A stretch of DNA of 64,000 bases from Thermoproteota archaeon (GTDB taxonomy: Archaea; Thermoproteota; Methanomethylicia; Methanomethylicales; Methanomethylicaceae): the NCBI GenBank assembly GCA_020832905.1, contig JAJHRG010000002.1, forward strand, positions 1 to 64,000, in the 5' to 3' direction. How positions within the stretch are numbered: position 1 is the stretch's first letter; each line of letters opens with the position of its first letter. The position numbers and the translations under genes were made by a program. The notes beneath the pieces are model-generated. The model was not told the origin of the DNA, searched no databases, and was given only the letters and a program-made list of their open reading frames with translations. Of this stretch, positions 20,004 to 31,442 are shown one piece after another.

Positions 20004-21178
20004 TAAAAAAACAAAAAAATATCATAAGTTATGCTTTTGATTGTATTTTAAGATATAAAATGAGAACAATGGTAATATTAATTACTTTTCTAATAGCTAC
20101 TACAATGATTTCATCAGTTTTATTTGTAAAAGATGGATTAGAAAAAGAAGCTGAAATAAGCATAGAAGCTGCTCCAGATTTAACTATTCAATTTTTAAGA
20201 GGAGGAAGACTTGAACCTATTCCTATTTCATATATAAATGAAATATCAAAAATAGAAGGTGTTGAAAAAGTTGTACCAAGAATATGGGGATATGTAGGAA
20301 TTTCAAATTATGTATTTACAATTATTGGAATTGATACTTCTAATATTTCTCCATTAGAAAATTTTGGATTAGAAAGTGGTCGTTTTATTAAAGAAGGAGA
20401 TAGAGGAAAAATAGTTGTAGGAAAATTACTTGCTAATTTATTGAATTTAAAAGTTGGAGATAATGTAATATTTTTAAATGAAGCAATACAAGCGAAGAAA
20501 TATCAAGTAATAGGAATTTTTTCTGATCAAACATCAATATATACTGCAGATATGATTATTATGTCAATTGAAGATGCAAGAGATTTCTTTAATATACCTA
20601 ATGGATATGTAAGTGATCTTTGTGTTTATATAAATCCAAGATATAGACCATCAGATATTGCAGTAAAAATGTCAACAATTCCAAATTTAAGAGTATTAGA
20701 TAAAGACTTATTATTAAGAGGTTATAAAGTAGCTTATGCAAGTAGAGGAGGAATATTTGTTACTTTATGGTCAATTATTTTAGTTGCAGTTACATTAATA
20801 TCATTAAGTCAAATGATAGTTGTTGGACAACAATCAAGATTTGAAGTAGGATTACTTAAATCCTTTGGATTTTCAACATTAGATATAATTGAAGTAAGAT
20901 TAATAGAAAGTCTTGTAATTGGATTTTTTGCATCTTCATTAGGTATGATATTAGGATATATTTATTCATTATATCTTGGAGCACCAGGATTAATAGATAT
21001 ATTATTAGGATGGTATTTCTTACCAAGAGAATTTAAAATACCTGTATTTATAAATTGGACAACAGTTTTCTCTATATATTCAGTAACAATATTTCCATTA
21101 TTAATAGCAACAGTTGTACCTGCATGGCTTAATGCAATAACAGATCCTGATATTGCTATGAGGAGAGGAATTGCATGA
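20000..21178 (+). CDS. ABC transporter permease, FtsX/MacB type
   Basis: N-terminal TM, large periplasmic-type domain, three C-terminal TMs; ATGA overlap with ATPase gene. Confidence 0.85.
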   Translation: MIKKQKNIISYAFDCILRYKMRTMVILITFLIATTMISSVLFVKDGLEKEAEISIEAAPDLTIQFLRGGRLEPIPISYINEISKIEGVEKVVPRIWGYVGISNYVFTIIGIDTSNISPLENFGLESGRFIKEGDRGKIVVGKLLANLLNLKVGDNVIFLNEAIQAKKYQVIGIFSDQTSIYTADMIIMSIEDARDFFNIPNGYVSDLCVYINPRYRPSDIAVKMSTIPNLRVLDKDLLLRGYKVAYASRGGIFVTLWSIILVAVTLISLSQMIVVGQQSRFEVGLLKSFGFSTLDIIEVRLIESLVIGFFASSLGMILGYIYSLYLGAPGLIDILLGWYFLPREFKIPVFINWTTVFSIYSVTIFPLLIATVVPAWLNAITDPDIAMRRGIA

Positions 21179-21840
21179 TTGAATTAAGGAATATAACTAA
21201 AATATATAATAAAGGAAAACCAAATGAAGTTATTGCTTTAAAAGATATAAATATGAAAATAGAAGAAGGAAAAATTACTGTTATTACTGGACCATCTGGA
21301 TGTGGAAAAACTACACTTTTAAGTATTATAGGATTAATATTAACTCCAACATATGGTGATGTAATATATAATGGAGAAAATGTTACAAAATATTCTGATT
21401 ATTGGAAAACAAAATTTAGAAGAGAAAATATTGGATTTATATTTCAACATATAAACTTACTACCAGGATATAATGCATTAGAAAATATTTTACTTCCACT
21501 TTATTCTATGGATTTAAATCCTATGGATTATATAGATAAAGCTATGGAATTATTATCAAGATTAAAAGTTCTAGAAAGAGCAAAACATAAAGTAGAACAA
21601 TTATCAGGTGGAGAACAACAAAGAATTGCATTTGTAAGAGCATTAATTAAAGATCCAAAATATATACTTGCTGATGAGCCTACAGTATTTGTTGATGAAG
21701 AAACATCTCATATAATTCATAATATAATGGAAGATTTAAGAGATAAAGGAAAAACAATTATTATATCTACACATGATCCTGAATTAATAAAAATAGCTGA
21801 TAAAGTCTATAGACTTTATAATGGAAGATTAATTACTTAA
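21175..21840 (+). CDS. ABC transporter ATPase (LolD/MacB type)
   Basis: GPSGCGKTT, LSGGEQQRIAFVRAL, ILADEPT. Confidence 0.95.
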   Translation: MIELRNITKIYNKGKPNEVIALKDINMKIEEGKITVITGPSGCGKTTLLSIIGLILTPTYGDVIYNGENVTKYSDYWKTKFRRENIGFIFQHINLLPGYNALENILLPLYSMDLNPMDYIDKAMELLSRLKVLERAKHKVEQLSGGEQQRIAFVRALIKDPKYILADEPTVFVDEETSHIIHNIMEDLRDKGKTIIISTHDPELIKIADKVYRLYNGRLIT

Positions 21841-23490
21841 TTTTAATTTTTCTAATAGTTTTTCATAAAGATCTTCATAAATTTTTAATGCTTGAGATAA
21901 AGCTTCATCTACATTTAAAGAATTAGATTCAACTTCATTCATTAATTTCTCAACATAACGTCTAGTTTCAGGTGTTACTAATCTTTCATCTACACTTATT
22001 AATAAGTTAATTAATTGTTCTCCTATTTCACTTAAGTAAAATCTTTTTCCTTTTTTAAAACTATATCCTCTTTCAACTATTAAATTTGGATAATCTGCTC
22101 TTGTTGCATCTGTTCCTATGGAGTTTTCTTCTAGTAATTTTAATAATTCAGATTCTGTAAGTCTAGATGGTGGTTTTGTTTCTTTTTCTTCAATTTTTAC
22201 ACTTACTACTGATAGTTTATAACCTGGATATAATTGTGGTACATATGTTAATCTTTTTGGTTCAAAATATGGAAAAATATCAAAAAATCCTCTATCAATA
22301 AAGTATTTTCCTGTAGCAGTTAATAATATTCCATTTACATCAATAGTAATTCTCCATCTATTTAATTTTGCATTTCTACCTACAACATTTGCTAAATATC
22401 TTCTTGCTATATACTCCCATATTTTACCTTTTATATCACTTAAATAATAATATCCTGTTGGATATATAGGTGGATGTGCTCCATCATTTTTCTTACCACT
22501 AACTGGATTATAATTCTTCATATCAATATATTTACCAAGAGGAGTTCTTGATAAAGCTTTAAGTATTTCTCTATGATCAATTCCAATCCACATATTTGTT
22601 TCAGTTCTTGGATAACTTATAAAACCATTAGCATAAAGTTCTTCTGCAATTTTCATTATTTTTGTACCACTAATATCAAATATTTTACTAACTTCTTGAA
22701 GCATAGAATCAGTATCAGTAGGTAAAGGCTTATTGATTATTTCTTCAGTTAATTCAAATTCTTTTATAGTTAAATAATTACATTTTTTAATTGTATAGTA
22801 TATTTCTTGTGCTTTTAATTTATCCTTAATAACATCAGTAGATAGTTTTATTTTTTCTCCATTTATATTAACAATAGCAGAAATAGTCCAATATTTTTCT
22901 GGTTTAAAGTTTCTTATTTCTAATTCTCTTTTATATACAAACCATAATGTTGGTGCTTGACATGATCCCCAAGAAACTAATTTACTATTAAATCTTCCAG
23001 ATAATGTTAATAATCTTGTATAAGCTGCACCTGTAATAAGATCAAATTTATGTCTAAATAATGCTTTCCATACCCAATTCCATTTTAAATCATATTCTAA
23101 TTTCTTCCATGCATTTATAATTTCAGATGATGTAACACTATTAAATCTCATTCTTCTATAATCAATATAACCTCTTACTTTTTTAGAAGTTAATAAAACC
23201 TCATAGCCTATTAATTCTCCTTCAGGATCATTATCTGTTGCAATTACTATTGTACTATTACTATTCTTAATTTTATTTTCTAGTAAATAGTAAGTTTCTT
23301 TATCTCTTATTTTCCAAATAATTGGAGCTTTAAATAAGTCTTTTGGATTTACTTTTCTCCATATATTATATTCATCTGAAAAATCTAATTCTAAAAAATG
23401 TCCTTTTAAAGCAACTACATTTGATATACCTATGATATTTTTAATTTTAATTGCAACAGAAGGTTTTTCAGTTACAATTAAATAATCCAT
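21829..23490 (-). CDS. Type IA DNA topoisomerase
   Basis: TOPRIM VTEKPS...ATDNDPEGE; active-site region FISYPRTETNMW. Confidence 0.92.
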   Translation of the reverse strand: MDYLIVTEKPSVAIKIKNIIGISNVVALKGHFLELDFSDEYNIWRKVNPKDLFKAPIIWKIRDKETYYLLENKIKNSNSTIVIATDNDPEGELIGYEVLLTSKKVRGYIDYRRMRFNSVTSSEIINAWKKLEYDLKWNWVWKALFRHKFDLITGAAYTRLLTLSGRFNSKLVSWGSCQAPTLWFVYKRELEIRNFKPEKYWTISAIVNINGEKIKLSTDVIKDKLKAQEIYYTIKKCNYLTIKEFELTEEIINKPLPTDTDSMLQEVSKIFDISGTKIMKIAEELYANGFISYPRTETNMWIGIDHREILKALSRTPLGKYIDMKNYNPVSGKKNDGAHPPIYPTGYYYLSDIKGKIWEYIARRYLANVVGRNAKLNRWRITIDVNGILLTATGKYFIDRGFFDIFPYFEPKRLTYVPQLYPGYKLSVVSVKIEEKETKPPSRLTESELLKLLEENSIGTDATRADYPNLIVERGYSFKKGKRFYLSEIGEQLINLLISVDERLVTPETRRYVEKLMNEVESNSLNVDEALSQALKIYEDLYEKLLEKLKLSN

Positions 23491-23501
23491 AGTTCACCTA
23501 A

Positions 23502-24905
23502 TTACTTATCTAGTTCAAAAGCTTTATGAATTGCTTCAACTGCTTTTTTCATATCTTTTTCTTCTACTACAAATGAAATATTAAGTTCTGATGATCCTTG
23601 TGCTATCATAAGTATATTAACTCCTGCTTCAGCTACTGCAGTAAATGCTTTAGCAGCTATACCCTTTACACCTCTCATTCCTTCACCAACTATAGCAATT
23701 ACAGCAACATCAGGAATAGCATATATATCTCTAATCATCTCTCCATTTTTAAATTCAAGCTTAAGTGCTTTAAGTGCTTTTTCTAAATCTGATTTACTTA
23801 CTACCATGGAAATATTTGCCTGAGAAGAACTTTGTGATATCATAATTACATTTATATTATTTGATGCAAGTGTAGAAAATACTCTTGCTACAACACTAGG
23901 AACACCTATCATTCCAGCTCCTCCAGTATGAATAATACTAACATCTTTTATAGCAGTAACAGCTTTTACTTTCTTACTTGTATCAGGTTTTTCTCTTATT
24001 ATAGTACCAGGATTTGATGGATTAAATGCATTTTTAATTATTATAGGTATTCTCTTATCTTGAACTGCTGTAACTGTTAATGGATGAAGAACTTTAGCAC
24101 CAAAATATGCCATTTCCATTACTTCAGCATATGAAAGAATAGGAATTGTTTTTGCATTAGGTACTAATTTAGGATCTGCAGTCATTATTCCATCAACATC
24201 CTTCCAAAGCCAAACTTCATCAGCATCTAATGCAGCTGCTAATATTGTAGCAGTATAATCAGATCCTCCTCTTCCTAATGTTGTAATAACACCATTACTA
24301 TCTTGTGCAATAAATCCTGTTACTACAGGTACTATACCTGCTTTAATAATTGGAAGTAATTTTTCTCTTACCATAATTTCTGTTATATTCATTAATGGTC
24401 TTGCATTACCATAATTACTATCAGTTATAATTCCTGCTTCACCACCAGTTAAATCAATTGCTTTTATTCCTTTTGAAATAAGTGCACCTCTCATAAGTGG
24501 AGCAGAAAGTCTTTCTCCAAAGGATTGAATTAAATCCTTTGATCTTGGAGTTAATTCTCTTAAAAGAAAAACACCTGTTAAACATTGATCTAATAAATTT
24601 ATTGTAGATCTTATTTTTTGTTCTATTTCATTAAGTATTTCTCCACTACAAATTTTTCTTGCAGTATCAATATGACGTTTTTCAAGTTCATCAATTTTAC
24701 TTCTAACTTTTTCTATTTCTCCAATTTTTGCACATTCAGCCATGTAAATAAGTTCATCAGTTACATTTGACATTGCTGATACAACAACTATAACTTCATC
24801 ACCTTTTTTTACTCTATCTACAACAAGATTTGAAGAATGATCTATTCTTTCAGCACCATCCATGAGATTTCCGCCAAATTTCATTACAATTCTCATAATA
24901 TTCAT
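23502..24905 (-). CDS. lysC: Aspartate kinase
   Basis: MKFGGNLMDGAERI; GFIAQDSNGVITTLGRGGSDYTA; two ACT domains. Confidence 0.93.
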   Translation of the reverse strand: MNIMRIVMKFGGNLMDGAERIDHSSNLVVDRVKKGDEVIVVVSAMSNVTDELIYMAECAKIGEIEKVRSKIDELEKRHIDTARKICSGEILNEIEQKIRSTINLLDQCLTGVFLLRELTPRSKDLIQSFGERLSAPLMRGALISKGIKAIDLTGGEAGIITDSNYGNARPLMNITEIMVREKLLPIIKAGIVPVVTGFIAQDSNGVITTLGRGGSDYTATILAAALDADEVWLWKDVDGIMTADPKLVPNAKTIPILSYAEVMEMAYFGAKVLHPLTVTAVQDKRIPIIIKNAFNPSNPGTIIREKPDTSKKVKAVTAIKDVSIIHTGGAGMIGVPSVVARVFSTLASNNINVIMISQSSSQANISMVVSKSDLEKALKALKLEFKNGEMIRDIYAIPDVAVIAIVGEGMRGVKGIAAKAFTAVAEAGVNILMIAQGSSELNISFVVEEKDMKKAVEAIHKAFELDK

Positions 24906-24917
24906 CTCTTGATTATT

Positions 24918-25988
24918 TTATATTATATTTTTTGCTTTTAAAAGTTCAGCAATTAAAATTGCATTACCTGCAGCTCCTCTAATAGTATTATGACTAAGAA
25001 GAATATATTTAATTCCATTATCTAATGCGAATTCTTCTCTTATTCTTCCAACAACAATAGCCATTCCTTTTGCTCTTTCAGGTTCTCCAGCAAGTCTATC
25101 AAGTCTTGGTTGAGGTCTATCAGGTTCTTCTCTTACAATTATTGGTTGTAATGGTGCAGTTGGTAATGAAAGTAATTGTGGTTCTCCTTTAAATTTCTTC
25201 ATACAATATTTTATATCATCAGGTGTTGCTTTTTTAATAGTTTCAAGAAAAACTACTTCAGTATGACCATCTAAAACACATACTCTATGACAACTTGCTC
25301 CTATTTTAATATTAGCAAATTTAAAACCATTTTCATATTTTCCTAATATTTTAAGTATTTCTTTTGATACTTTTTCTTCTTCATTTTTTATATAAGGTAT
25401 TAAGTTATCTAGTATTGCCATAGATGGTACTCCAAAATATCCTGCACCTGATAAAGCTTGCATTGTTGATACTAAAACTCTTTTTATACCAAATTCATCA
25501 TATATTGGCTTTAAAGAAATTGCAAGACCAATTGCAGTACAATTAGGTCCTGTTATAATTACTCCTTTTCTCTTCTTTTTTTGTTCTTCAATTGCAATAA
25601 TATGATCACTATTTACTTCAGGAATAATTAATGGTACATCAGGATCCATTCTATGTGCACTAGTATCTGAAACTACTGTAAATCCAGCTTCAGCCATTTT
25701 TAATTCAATATCATATGCTACTTCTGAAGGAAGTGCTGAAAATACAACTTCTACACCTTCTTTTTTCATTTCTTCAACTTCAGCAGGTACAATAATAATA
25801 TCTTTAACATTTTCAGGAATTTCATCTTCAATAATCCATTTTACAGTTTCTCCATATTTTTTTCCTACAGAAGAACTTGATGCTGAAAGTACTGAAATTT
25901 CAAACCAAGGATGATTACTTAGTAGTTTTACATATCTTTGCCCTACCATTCCTGTAGCACCAAGTATTGCTACTTTTATTTTATCCAA
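24918..25988 (-). CDS. asd: Aspartate-semialdehyde dehydrogenase
   Basis: [28 protein letters not shown]. Confidence 0.93.
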   Translation of the reverse strand: MDKIKVAILGATGMVGQRYVKLLSNHPWFEISVLSASSSSVGKKYGETVKWIIEDEIPENVKDIIIVPAEVEEMKKEGVEVVFSALPSEVAYDIELKMAEAGFTVVSDTSAHRMDPDVPLIIPEVNSDHIIAIEEQKKKRKGVIITGPNCTAIGLAISLKPIYDEFGIKRVLVSTMQALSGAGYFGVPSMAILDNLIPYIKNEEEKVSKEILKILGKYENGFKFANIKIGASCHRVCVLDGHTEVVFLETIKKATPDDIKYCMKKFKGEPQLLSLPTAPLQPIIVREEPDRPQPRLDRLAGEPERAKGMAIVVGRIREEFALDNGIKYILLSHNTIRGAAGNAILIAELLKAKNII

Positions 25989-26096
25989 TTTATATCACCA
26001 TGTAATAATGATAGTATATTTTCTAAAAATTTAAACTTTATTTAAAAAATATTTTAATATTTGAAAATAAAATATTGAAGTTTTAAGGTGTAATGA

Positions 26097-28007
26097 ATGA
26101 AACACATAATAGCAAAGAATTCCCCTGGAGAAAAAGTATTATTATTAGGTAATGAGGCAATTGCAAGAGGAGCATTAGAATCAAATATAGAAATTGCAGC
26201 ATCATATCCAGGTACACCTGCTTCAGAAATTATAGATACTCTTTCACTTGTTGCAGAAGATATGAATATGCATGTAGAATGGTCTACTAATGAAATGGTT
26301 GCTTTTGAAGTTGCAATTGGTGGTGCTATATGTGGAAAAAGATCAATGGTATCTATGAAACATATAGGAGCTAATTGGATAGTAGATCCATTAATGCATG
26401 TTATTTATCATAGTCCAAGTGCAGCAATTTTAATAATATCTGCAGATGATCCTTCAGGTCATAGTTCTGCAAATGAACAAGATAATAGATATATGGCAAA
26501 AATGGCAGAAATTCCAGTTTTAGAACCATCAAATCCTCAAGAAGCAAAAGATTATGTAAAAATTGGAGTAGAATTATCAGAAGCTGTAAAATTACCTGTT
26601 ATGATAAGAATGGTAACTAGAATTTGTCATTCTAGAGGAGTAGTTACATTAGGAGAATTAAATAGAAATATTAAAAAACCAGAATTTCATGATGATTACT
26701 ATAATGATTTTATATTAGGAGAAGGAATAGTTGGACCTATTGTAATACCAAAAATGCATCAAATTTTACATGATAAATTAGAAAAATTAGAAAAAATAGT
26801 AGAAAATTCATATAAAGATAAATTATTCAAGGAAGAAAGAATTAAAGGAGAATATGAAAATATAGGAATTATATCATCTTCTGTTGCTATAAACTATGTA
26901 TTAGATTTTTTAAAATATCATAATCTAAAGATAAATTTACTAAAAATTGGAATTGCAAATCCATTTCCAAAAAATATAGTAATGAATTTCATAAAAGATT
27001 TAGATAAAGTAATTGTTATAGAAGAAGGAGAGCCATTTATAGAACAAGAATTAAAAATTATAGCAAAAGAAGTAAATCCAAAAGTAGAAATTTTAGGAAA
27101 ACTTACTGGTCATGTAAAAAGAACTGGAGAACTTAATTATTCTATTGTAAGTAAAGCATTATCACAAATACTTAAAATTCCAATTAATGAAGATTTTAAG
27201 GAGAAATTAGAGTTTATTAAAGAAGCTTCTAAATTAATTGTATCGAGAACATTAACAATGTGTGCAGGATGTCCACATAGAGCATCATTTTATGCAGCAA
27301 AAAAAGCATTAAAATCAAAATATATTGCTATTGGAGATATTGGATGTTATACCTTAGGAATAAATCCTCCATTAAGATTTATGCATAATGTATTTTGTAT
27401 GGGAGGAAGTATTGGAGTTGCTAATGGTGTTTATCAAAGCAAAATAAATATACCAGTAATTGCAACAATAGGTGATTCTACTTTTTATCATGCAGGAATA
27501 CCAGCATTAATTAATGCAATATTTAATAAAGCAAATATAAAAATTATGATATTAGATAATTATGTTACTGGAATGACTGGATATCAACCTCATCCAGGTA
27601 CTGGAAAAACTGCTACTGGTAAAGAAACAAAAAAAGTAAAAATTGAAGATATTTGTAAAGCATGTGGAATTGATTTTATTAAAATTGTTGATCCTTATGA
27701 TTTAAAAAATAGTATAGAAGTAATGAAAGAAGCAATAGAATATCCAGGACCTGCTGTTATTATATTTAGAAGATTATGTGCTCAAGTAAGAGTAAGATTA
27801 GCAAGAATAAAAGGAGAGAAAATTATTCCATGTAAAGTAAATGAAAAATTATGTAATGGATGTAAAGTTTGTGTATTAACTTTTGGATGCCCTGCAATAG
27901 GTTTTGATGTATCAAAGAATAAAGCATTTATAGATAAAACAATTTGTACAGGATGTAATGTATGTATTGATGTATGTCCTAATAAAGCAATAGAAAAAAT
28001 AGAGTGA
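26097..28007 (+). CDS. iorA: Indolepyruvate ferredoxin oxidoreductase alpha subunit
   Basis: TPP-binding GDSTFYHAGIPALINA; C-terminal 2x[4Fe-4S] CNGCKVC/CTGCNVC. Confidence 0.92.
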   Translation: MKHIIAKNSPGEKVLLLGNEAIARGALESNIEIAASYPGTPASEIIDTLSLVAEDMNMHVEWSTNEMVAFEVAIGGAICGKRSMVSMKHIGANWIVDPLMHVIYHSPSAAILIISADDPSGHSSANEQDNRYMAKMAEIPVLEPSNPQEAKDYVKIGVELSEAVKLPVMIRMVTRICHSRGVVTLGELNRNIKKPEFHDDYYNDFILGEGIVGPIVIPKMHQILHDKLEKLEKIVENSYKDKLFKEERIKGEYENIGIISSSVAINYVLDFLKYHNLKINLLKIGIANPFPKNIVMNFIKDLDKVIVIEEGEPFIEQELKIIAKEVNPKVEILGKLTGHVKRTGELNYSIVSKALSQILKIPINEDFKEKLEFIKEASKLIVSRTLTMCAGCPHRASFYAAKKALKSKYIAIGDIGCYTLGINPPLRFMHNVFCMGGSIGVANGVYQSKINIPVIATIGDSTFYHAGIPALINAIFNKANIKIMILDNYVTGMTGYQPHPGTGKTATGKETKKVKIEDICKACGIDFIKIVDPYDLKNSIEVMKEAIEYPGPAVIIFRRLCAQVRVRLARIKGEKIIPCKVNEKLCNGCKVCVLTFGCPAIGFDVSKNKAFIDKTICTGCNVCIDVCPNKAIEKIE

Positions 28008-28630
28008 TAAAAATGGAGTTTAATATCATTATATCAGGTGTAGGAGGACAAGGAAATGTAAGAGCTGCTCAAATAATAGGATTAGCAGCATTAAAATCAG
28101 GATATGATGTTAAAATTACAGATATTTATGGAATTGCACAAAGAGGAGGTTCTGTAGTAAGTCATGTAAGAATTGGAAAAAATATATATTCACCATTAAT
28201 AGAAGAACATAAAGCAGATATAGTAATAGGACTAGAGCCAATGGAATGTTTAAGAGCAGTAATTAATTTCTTAAAAGTAAAAGGAATAGTTATTACTAAT
28301 ACAAGACCAATATATCCAATAGAAGTAAATATAGGAAGAGCAAAATATCCTGATATAAATTACTTAATTTCATTAATTAAAAAAATTGCTAAGTTTGTAT
28401 TAGCCTTTGATGCTACAAAAATAGCAGAAGATATTGGATTGCCCATAGTAACTAATATTGTATTAATTGGTGCATTAATTGGATTAAATATAATTCCATT
28501 GAAAAAAGAATTAATAATTGAAGCAATAAAAGAAAGTATTCCATATAATATAGAGGAAAATATAAGAGCATTTAATGAAGGATTTTCAATTGGATTAAAA
28601 GAAAAACTTTCACTTAACTCTCTACTTTAA
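28004..28630 (+). CDS. iorB: Indolepyruvate ferredoxin oxidoreductase beta subunit
   Basis: NIIISGVGGQGNVRAAQIIG; ATGA-type coupling to iorA. Confidence 0.92.
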   Translation: MIKMEFNIIISGVGGQGNVRAAQIIGLAALKSGYDVKITDIYGIAQRGGSVVSHVRIGKNIYSPLIEEHKADIVIGLEPMECLRAVINFLKVKGIVITNTRPIYPIEVNIGRAKYPDINYLISLIKKIAKFVLAFDATKIAEDIGLPIVTNIVLIGALIGLNIIPLKKELIIEAIKESIPYNIEENIRAFNEGFSIGLKEKLSLNSLL

Positions 28631-28723
28631 AATTTTTCAATTAAGTAAAGATTTTAATTTAATATTTAATAATAAGTTTTACTGAAAATATTTAAATCTA
28701 ACTAAAACATTTTGTAATTTAGG

Positions 28724-29683
28724 ATGACTATGTCTCAGAGATATAGATTAGAAGATGTAGAGGGTGTAGGTCCTGCTACAGCTGAGAAATTAAGAGAAGC
28801 AGGTATAACTACTGTAGAAGCCCTTGCAGTTACTCCAGTAAGAACTTTAGTTGAAATAGCTGATATATCTGAGGAAAAAGCTGCAGAAATTACTCAAAAT
28901 GCAAGAAATTTATTAAAGATAAGATTTACAACTGCAAAAGAAGTATTATCAAGAAGATCTAATATAGGTTATATAACTACTGGTTCAAAAGCTTTAGATA
29001 GTTTACTTGGAAGAGGAATTGAAACACAAGCTATAACAGAAATCATTGGTGAATTTGGTTCAGGAAAAACACAATTATGTCATCAATTAAGTGTTACTGT
29101 TCAATTACCACCTGAAAAAGGAGGACTTTCTGGTAAAGCATTATATATAGATACAGAAGGTACTTTTAGACCTGAAAGAATAGTTAGTATTGCAAAAAGT
29201 TATAATTTAGATCCTGAAAAAACATTAGAAAATATAATATATGCTAGAGCATACAATTCAGATCATCAAATATTATTAGCTGAAGAAGCTACAAATTTAA
29301 TTCCAAATGAAAATATTAGACTTGTTGTAATTGATTCAGTAATTTCTCATTTTAGATCTGAATATCCAGGAAGAGAAGTACTTGCAACAAGACAACAAAA
29401 ATTAAATAAACATCTTCATCAATTATCAACAATAGCAGATATATTTAATGTTGCAGTAGTTGTTACAAATCAAATTCAATCAGCACCTGATGTATTCTTT
29501 GGAAATCCAAATAAACCAGCAGGTGGAAATATACTAGCTCATGGATCAACTTATAGAATATGGCTTAGAAAATCAAAAGAAAATAGAAGAATTGCAAGAA
29601 TTATAGATTCGCCAATGCATCCAGAAAGTGAATGTATATTTGCAATTACATCAAGAGGAATAACAGATGTAGAAGAAGATTAA
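28724..29683 (+). CDS. radA: DNA repair and recombination protein RadA
   Basis: N-terminal HhH; GEFGSGKTQLCHQL; LVVIDSVISHFRSEYPGR. Confidence 0.96.
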   Translation: MTMSQRYRLEDVEGVGPATAEKLREAGITTVEALAVTPVRTLVEIADISEEKAAEITQNARNLLKIRFTTAKEVLSRRSNIGYITTGSKALDSLLGRGIETQAITEIIGEFGSGKTQLCHQLSVTVQLPPEKGGLSGKALYIDTEGTFRPERIVSIAKSYNLDPEKTLENIIYARAYNSDHQILLAEEATNLIPNENIRLVVIDSVISHFRSEYPGREVLATRQQKLNKHLHQLSTIADIFNVAVVVTNQIQSAPDVFFGNPNKPAGGNILAHGSTYRIWLRKSKENRRIARIIDSPMHPESECIFAITSRGITDVEED

Positions 29684-30015
29684 CTTTGCTTAAGTTCAGA
29701 TTTAAGTTTTTTAGCTATTGAACTTATCTTTCCAGGAAATACTTCATATTCACCATATTTAGAATATAATTCCTTAATAGTAGCCTTAATACTTTCTTCA
29801 TTATCTCCTTCAATTGTTATAACAATTATATCTACTAATAAGCCTCTAAGTAAAATATATGAAATTGGACCAATAGCACCTATTTTATCTAATTTTACTG
29901 TAATTTTTGTTCCATGTTTTTTTGATATTTCTTCTAAATCCTTTAATGTAATTACTATTCCTTTTTGTTTTAATAAATCATTTGGAAAGTAATATAATGA
30001 AGTTTTAATTGTCAT
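29680..30015 (-). CDS. Hypothetical protein
   Basis: 111-aa ORF filling gap between radA and substrate-binding protein. Confidence 0.6.
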   Translation of the reverse strand: MTIKTSLYYFPNDLLKQKGIVITLKDLEEISKKHGTKITVKLDKIGAIGPISYILLRGLLVDIIVITIEGDNEESIKATIKELYSKYGEYEVFPGKISSIAKKLKSELKQS

Positions 30016-30018
30016 AAT

Positions 30019-31029
30019 TTAATGATAATACTCAGGAAGTGAAAAACCTTCTGCTCTTAAAGAAGAAATAGCTTTTTGATAATATGTTAAATCTATTCTT
30101 GAGAGTAATAAAGCATAATCATTTTGTGACATAAGAGAAGGAACTAATAATGAATAAAATGATTTTAAGAAATCATAATCTATATAAGCAGATACTGGAT
30201 TTCTTGGTTTTCCTATATTTTCATCAATATAAAATATACTTTTGTAAATAATTTCTACAGGAATACTAGGTAAATACTTTTTCACAAGAGGTAATGCTTC
30301 TCCAGGAGATTTATATGCAAAAACTTCAGCTTTTATAAGAGCTCTTATAAATTTAGTAATAATATCAGGATTAGATTTAATATAAGAATCTAAAAATACC
30401 ATTAAACAACAAGGATAAGTTTTATTATAAACATTAAGATCCCATAATCCTATAGTTAAATTTCTATATTCTGCTAAAGAAACATAAGGTTCCCATAATA
30501 ATGATGCATTAACAGTTCCATTTTCTAAAGCTAAAAGAGCATCAGGTGGAGAAAAATATTCTTTTATATTTACTGAAATATTTTTTTCTTCTATTACTTT
30601 TCTAAATATAAAATCACCTGGTACATATTGTACAGTACCAAGCTTCATTCCTGATAATTCTTCTAATTTTGAAATTTTCTTAGTAGATACAAGAGCAGTA
30701 CCATCAAGTGAATTTCCAGAAACAATTTTTATATCTAATTTAGATATAAATGCACCAATAGCAACTGATGTTAGTGGAGCACCTTCTATTTCTTTATTAT
30801 ATAAAGCACTAATTAATTGAGCAACTGAGGGATATTCTTTTAATTCTACATCTATACCTTCTTCTTTAAAATATCCTTTTTCATAAGCTATCCATAATAA
30901 GCTATAACTTGCTGCTGGCATATAACCTATTTTAACTTTTTTAGAAGTTGAAAAAATAGTAGGAGAAAATAAAGCAAATATGAGAACAATTACTATTATT
31001 ACAGGAATTATAAAATAAATTTTTTTCAT
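30019..31029 (-). CDS. ABC-type substrate-binding protein, NMT1/SsuA-like, orphan
   Basis: KVKIGYMPAASYSLLWIAYEKGYFKEEGIDVELKEY. Confidence 0.85.
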   Translation of the reverse strand: MKKIYFIIPVIIVIVLIFALFSPTIFSTSKKVKIGYMPAASYSLLWIAYEKGYFKEEGIDVELKEYPSVAQLISALYNKEIEGAPLTSVAIGAFISKLDIKIVSGNSLDGTALVSTKKISKLEELSGMKLGTVQYVPGDFIFRKVIEEKNISVNIKEYFSPPDALLALENGTVNASLLWEPYVSLAEYRNLTIGLWDLNVYNKTYPCCLMVFLDSYIKSNPDIITKFIRALIKAEVFAYKSPGEALPLVKKYLPSIPVEIIYKSIFYIDENIGKPRNPVSAYIDYDFLKSFYSLLVPSLMSQNDYALLLSRIDLTYYQKAISSLRAEGFSLPEYYH

Positions 31030-31130
31030 AATTAACTTTTAATATAAATTATTTTTTATGTTTTTCTATGTTATAAAAATATAAATAACACTTAGCAATT
31101 AATTATTATTGCATTAGGTGATTAAGAAAC

Positions 31131-31442
31131 TTGAGTGAAATATGTCCGAAATGTGGACTACCTAAAGATATATGTGTTTGTGAAGTAATAGTTAAAGAGC
31201 AACAAAAAATTAGAATTTTCCTAGAAAAAAGAAAATGGGGAAGAGATGTAACTATAGTTGAAGGAATTAATGATAAAAATGTAAATATTAAAGAATTAGT
31301 ATCTAAGCTTAAAAGTAAACTTGCATGTGGAGGAACTGAAAAGAATGGTAGAATAGAATTACAAGGAGATCATAGAGAAAAAGTTGCAGAAATATTAATA
31401 GAATCTGGATTTTCACCAGAAAATATTGAAATTGAAAGATAA
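31131..31442 (+). CDS. Translation initiation factor aIF1 (SUI1); TTG start
   Basis: CPKCGLPKDICVCE; KLACGGTEKNGRIELQGDHREKV. Confidence 0.93.
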   Translation: MSEICPKCGLPKDICVCEVIVKEQQKIRIFLEKRKWGRDVTIVEGINDKNVNIKELVSKLKSKLACGGTEKNGRIELQGDHREKVAEILIESGFSPENIEIER

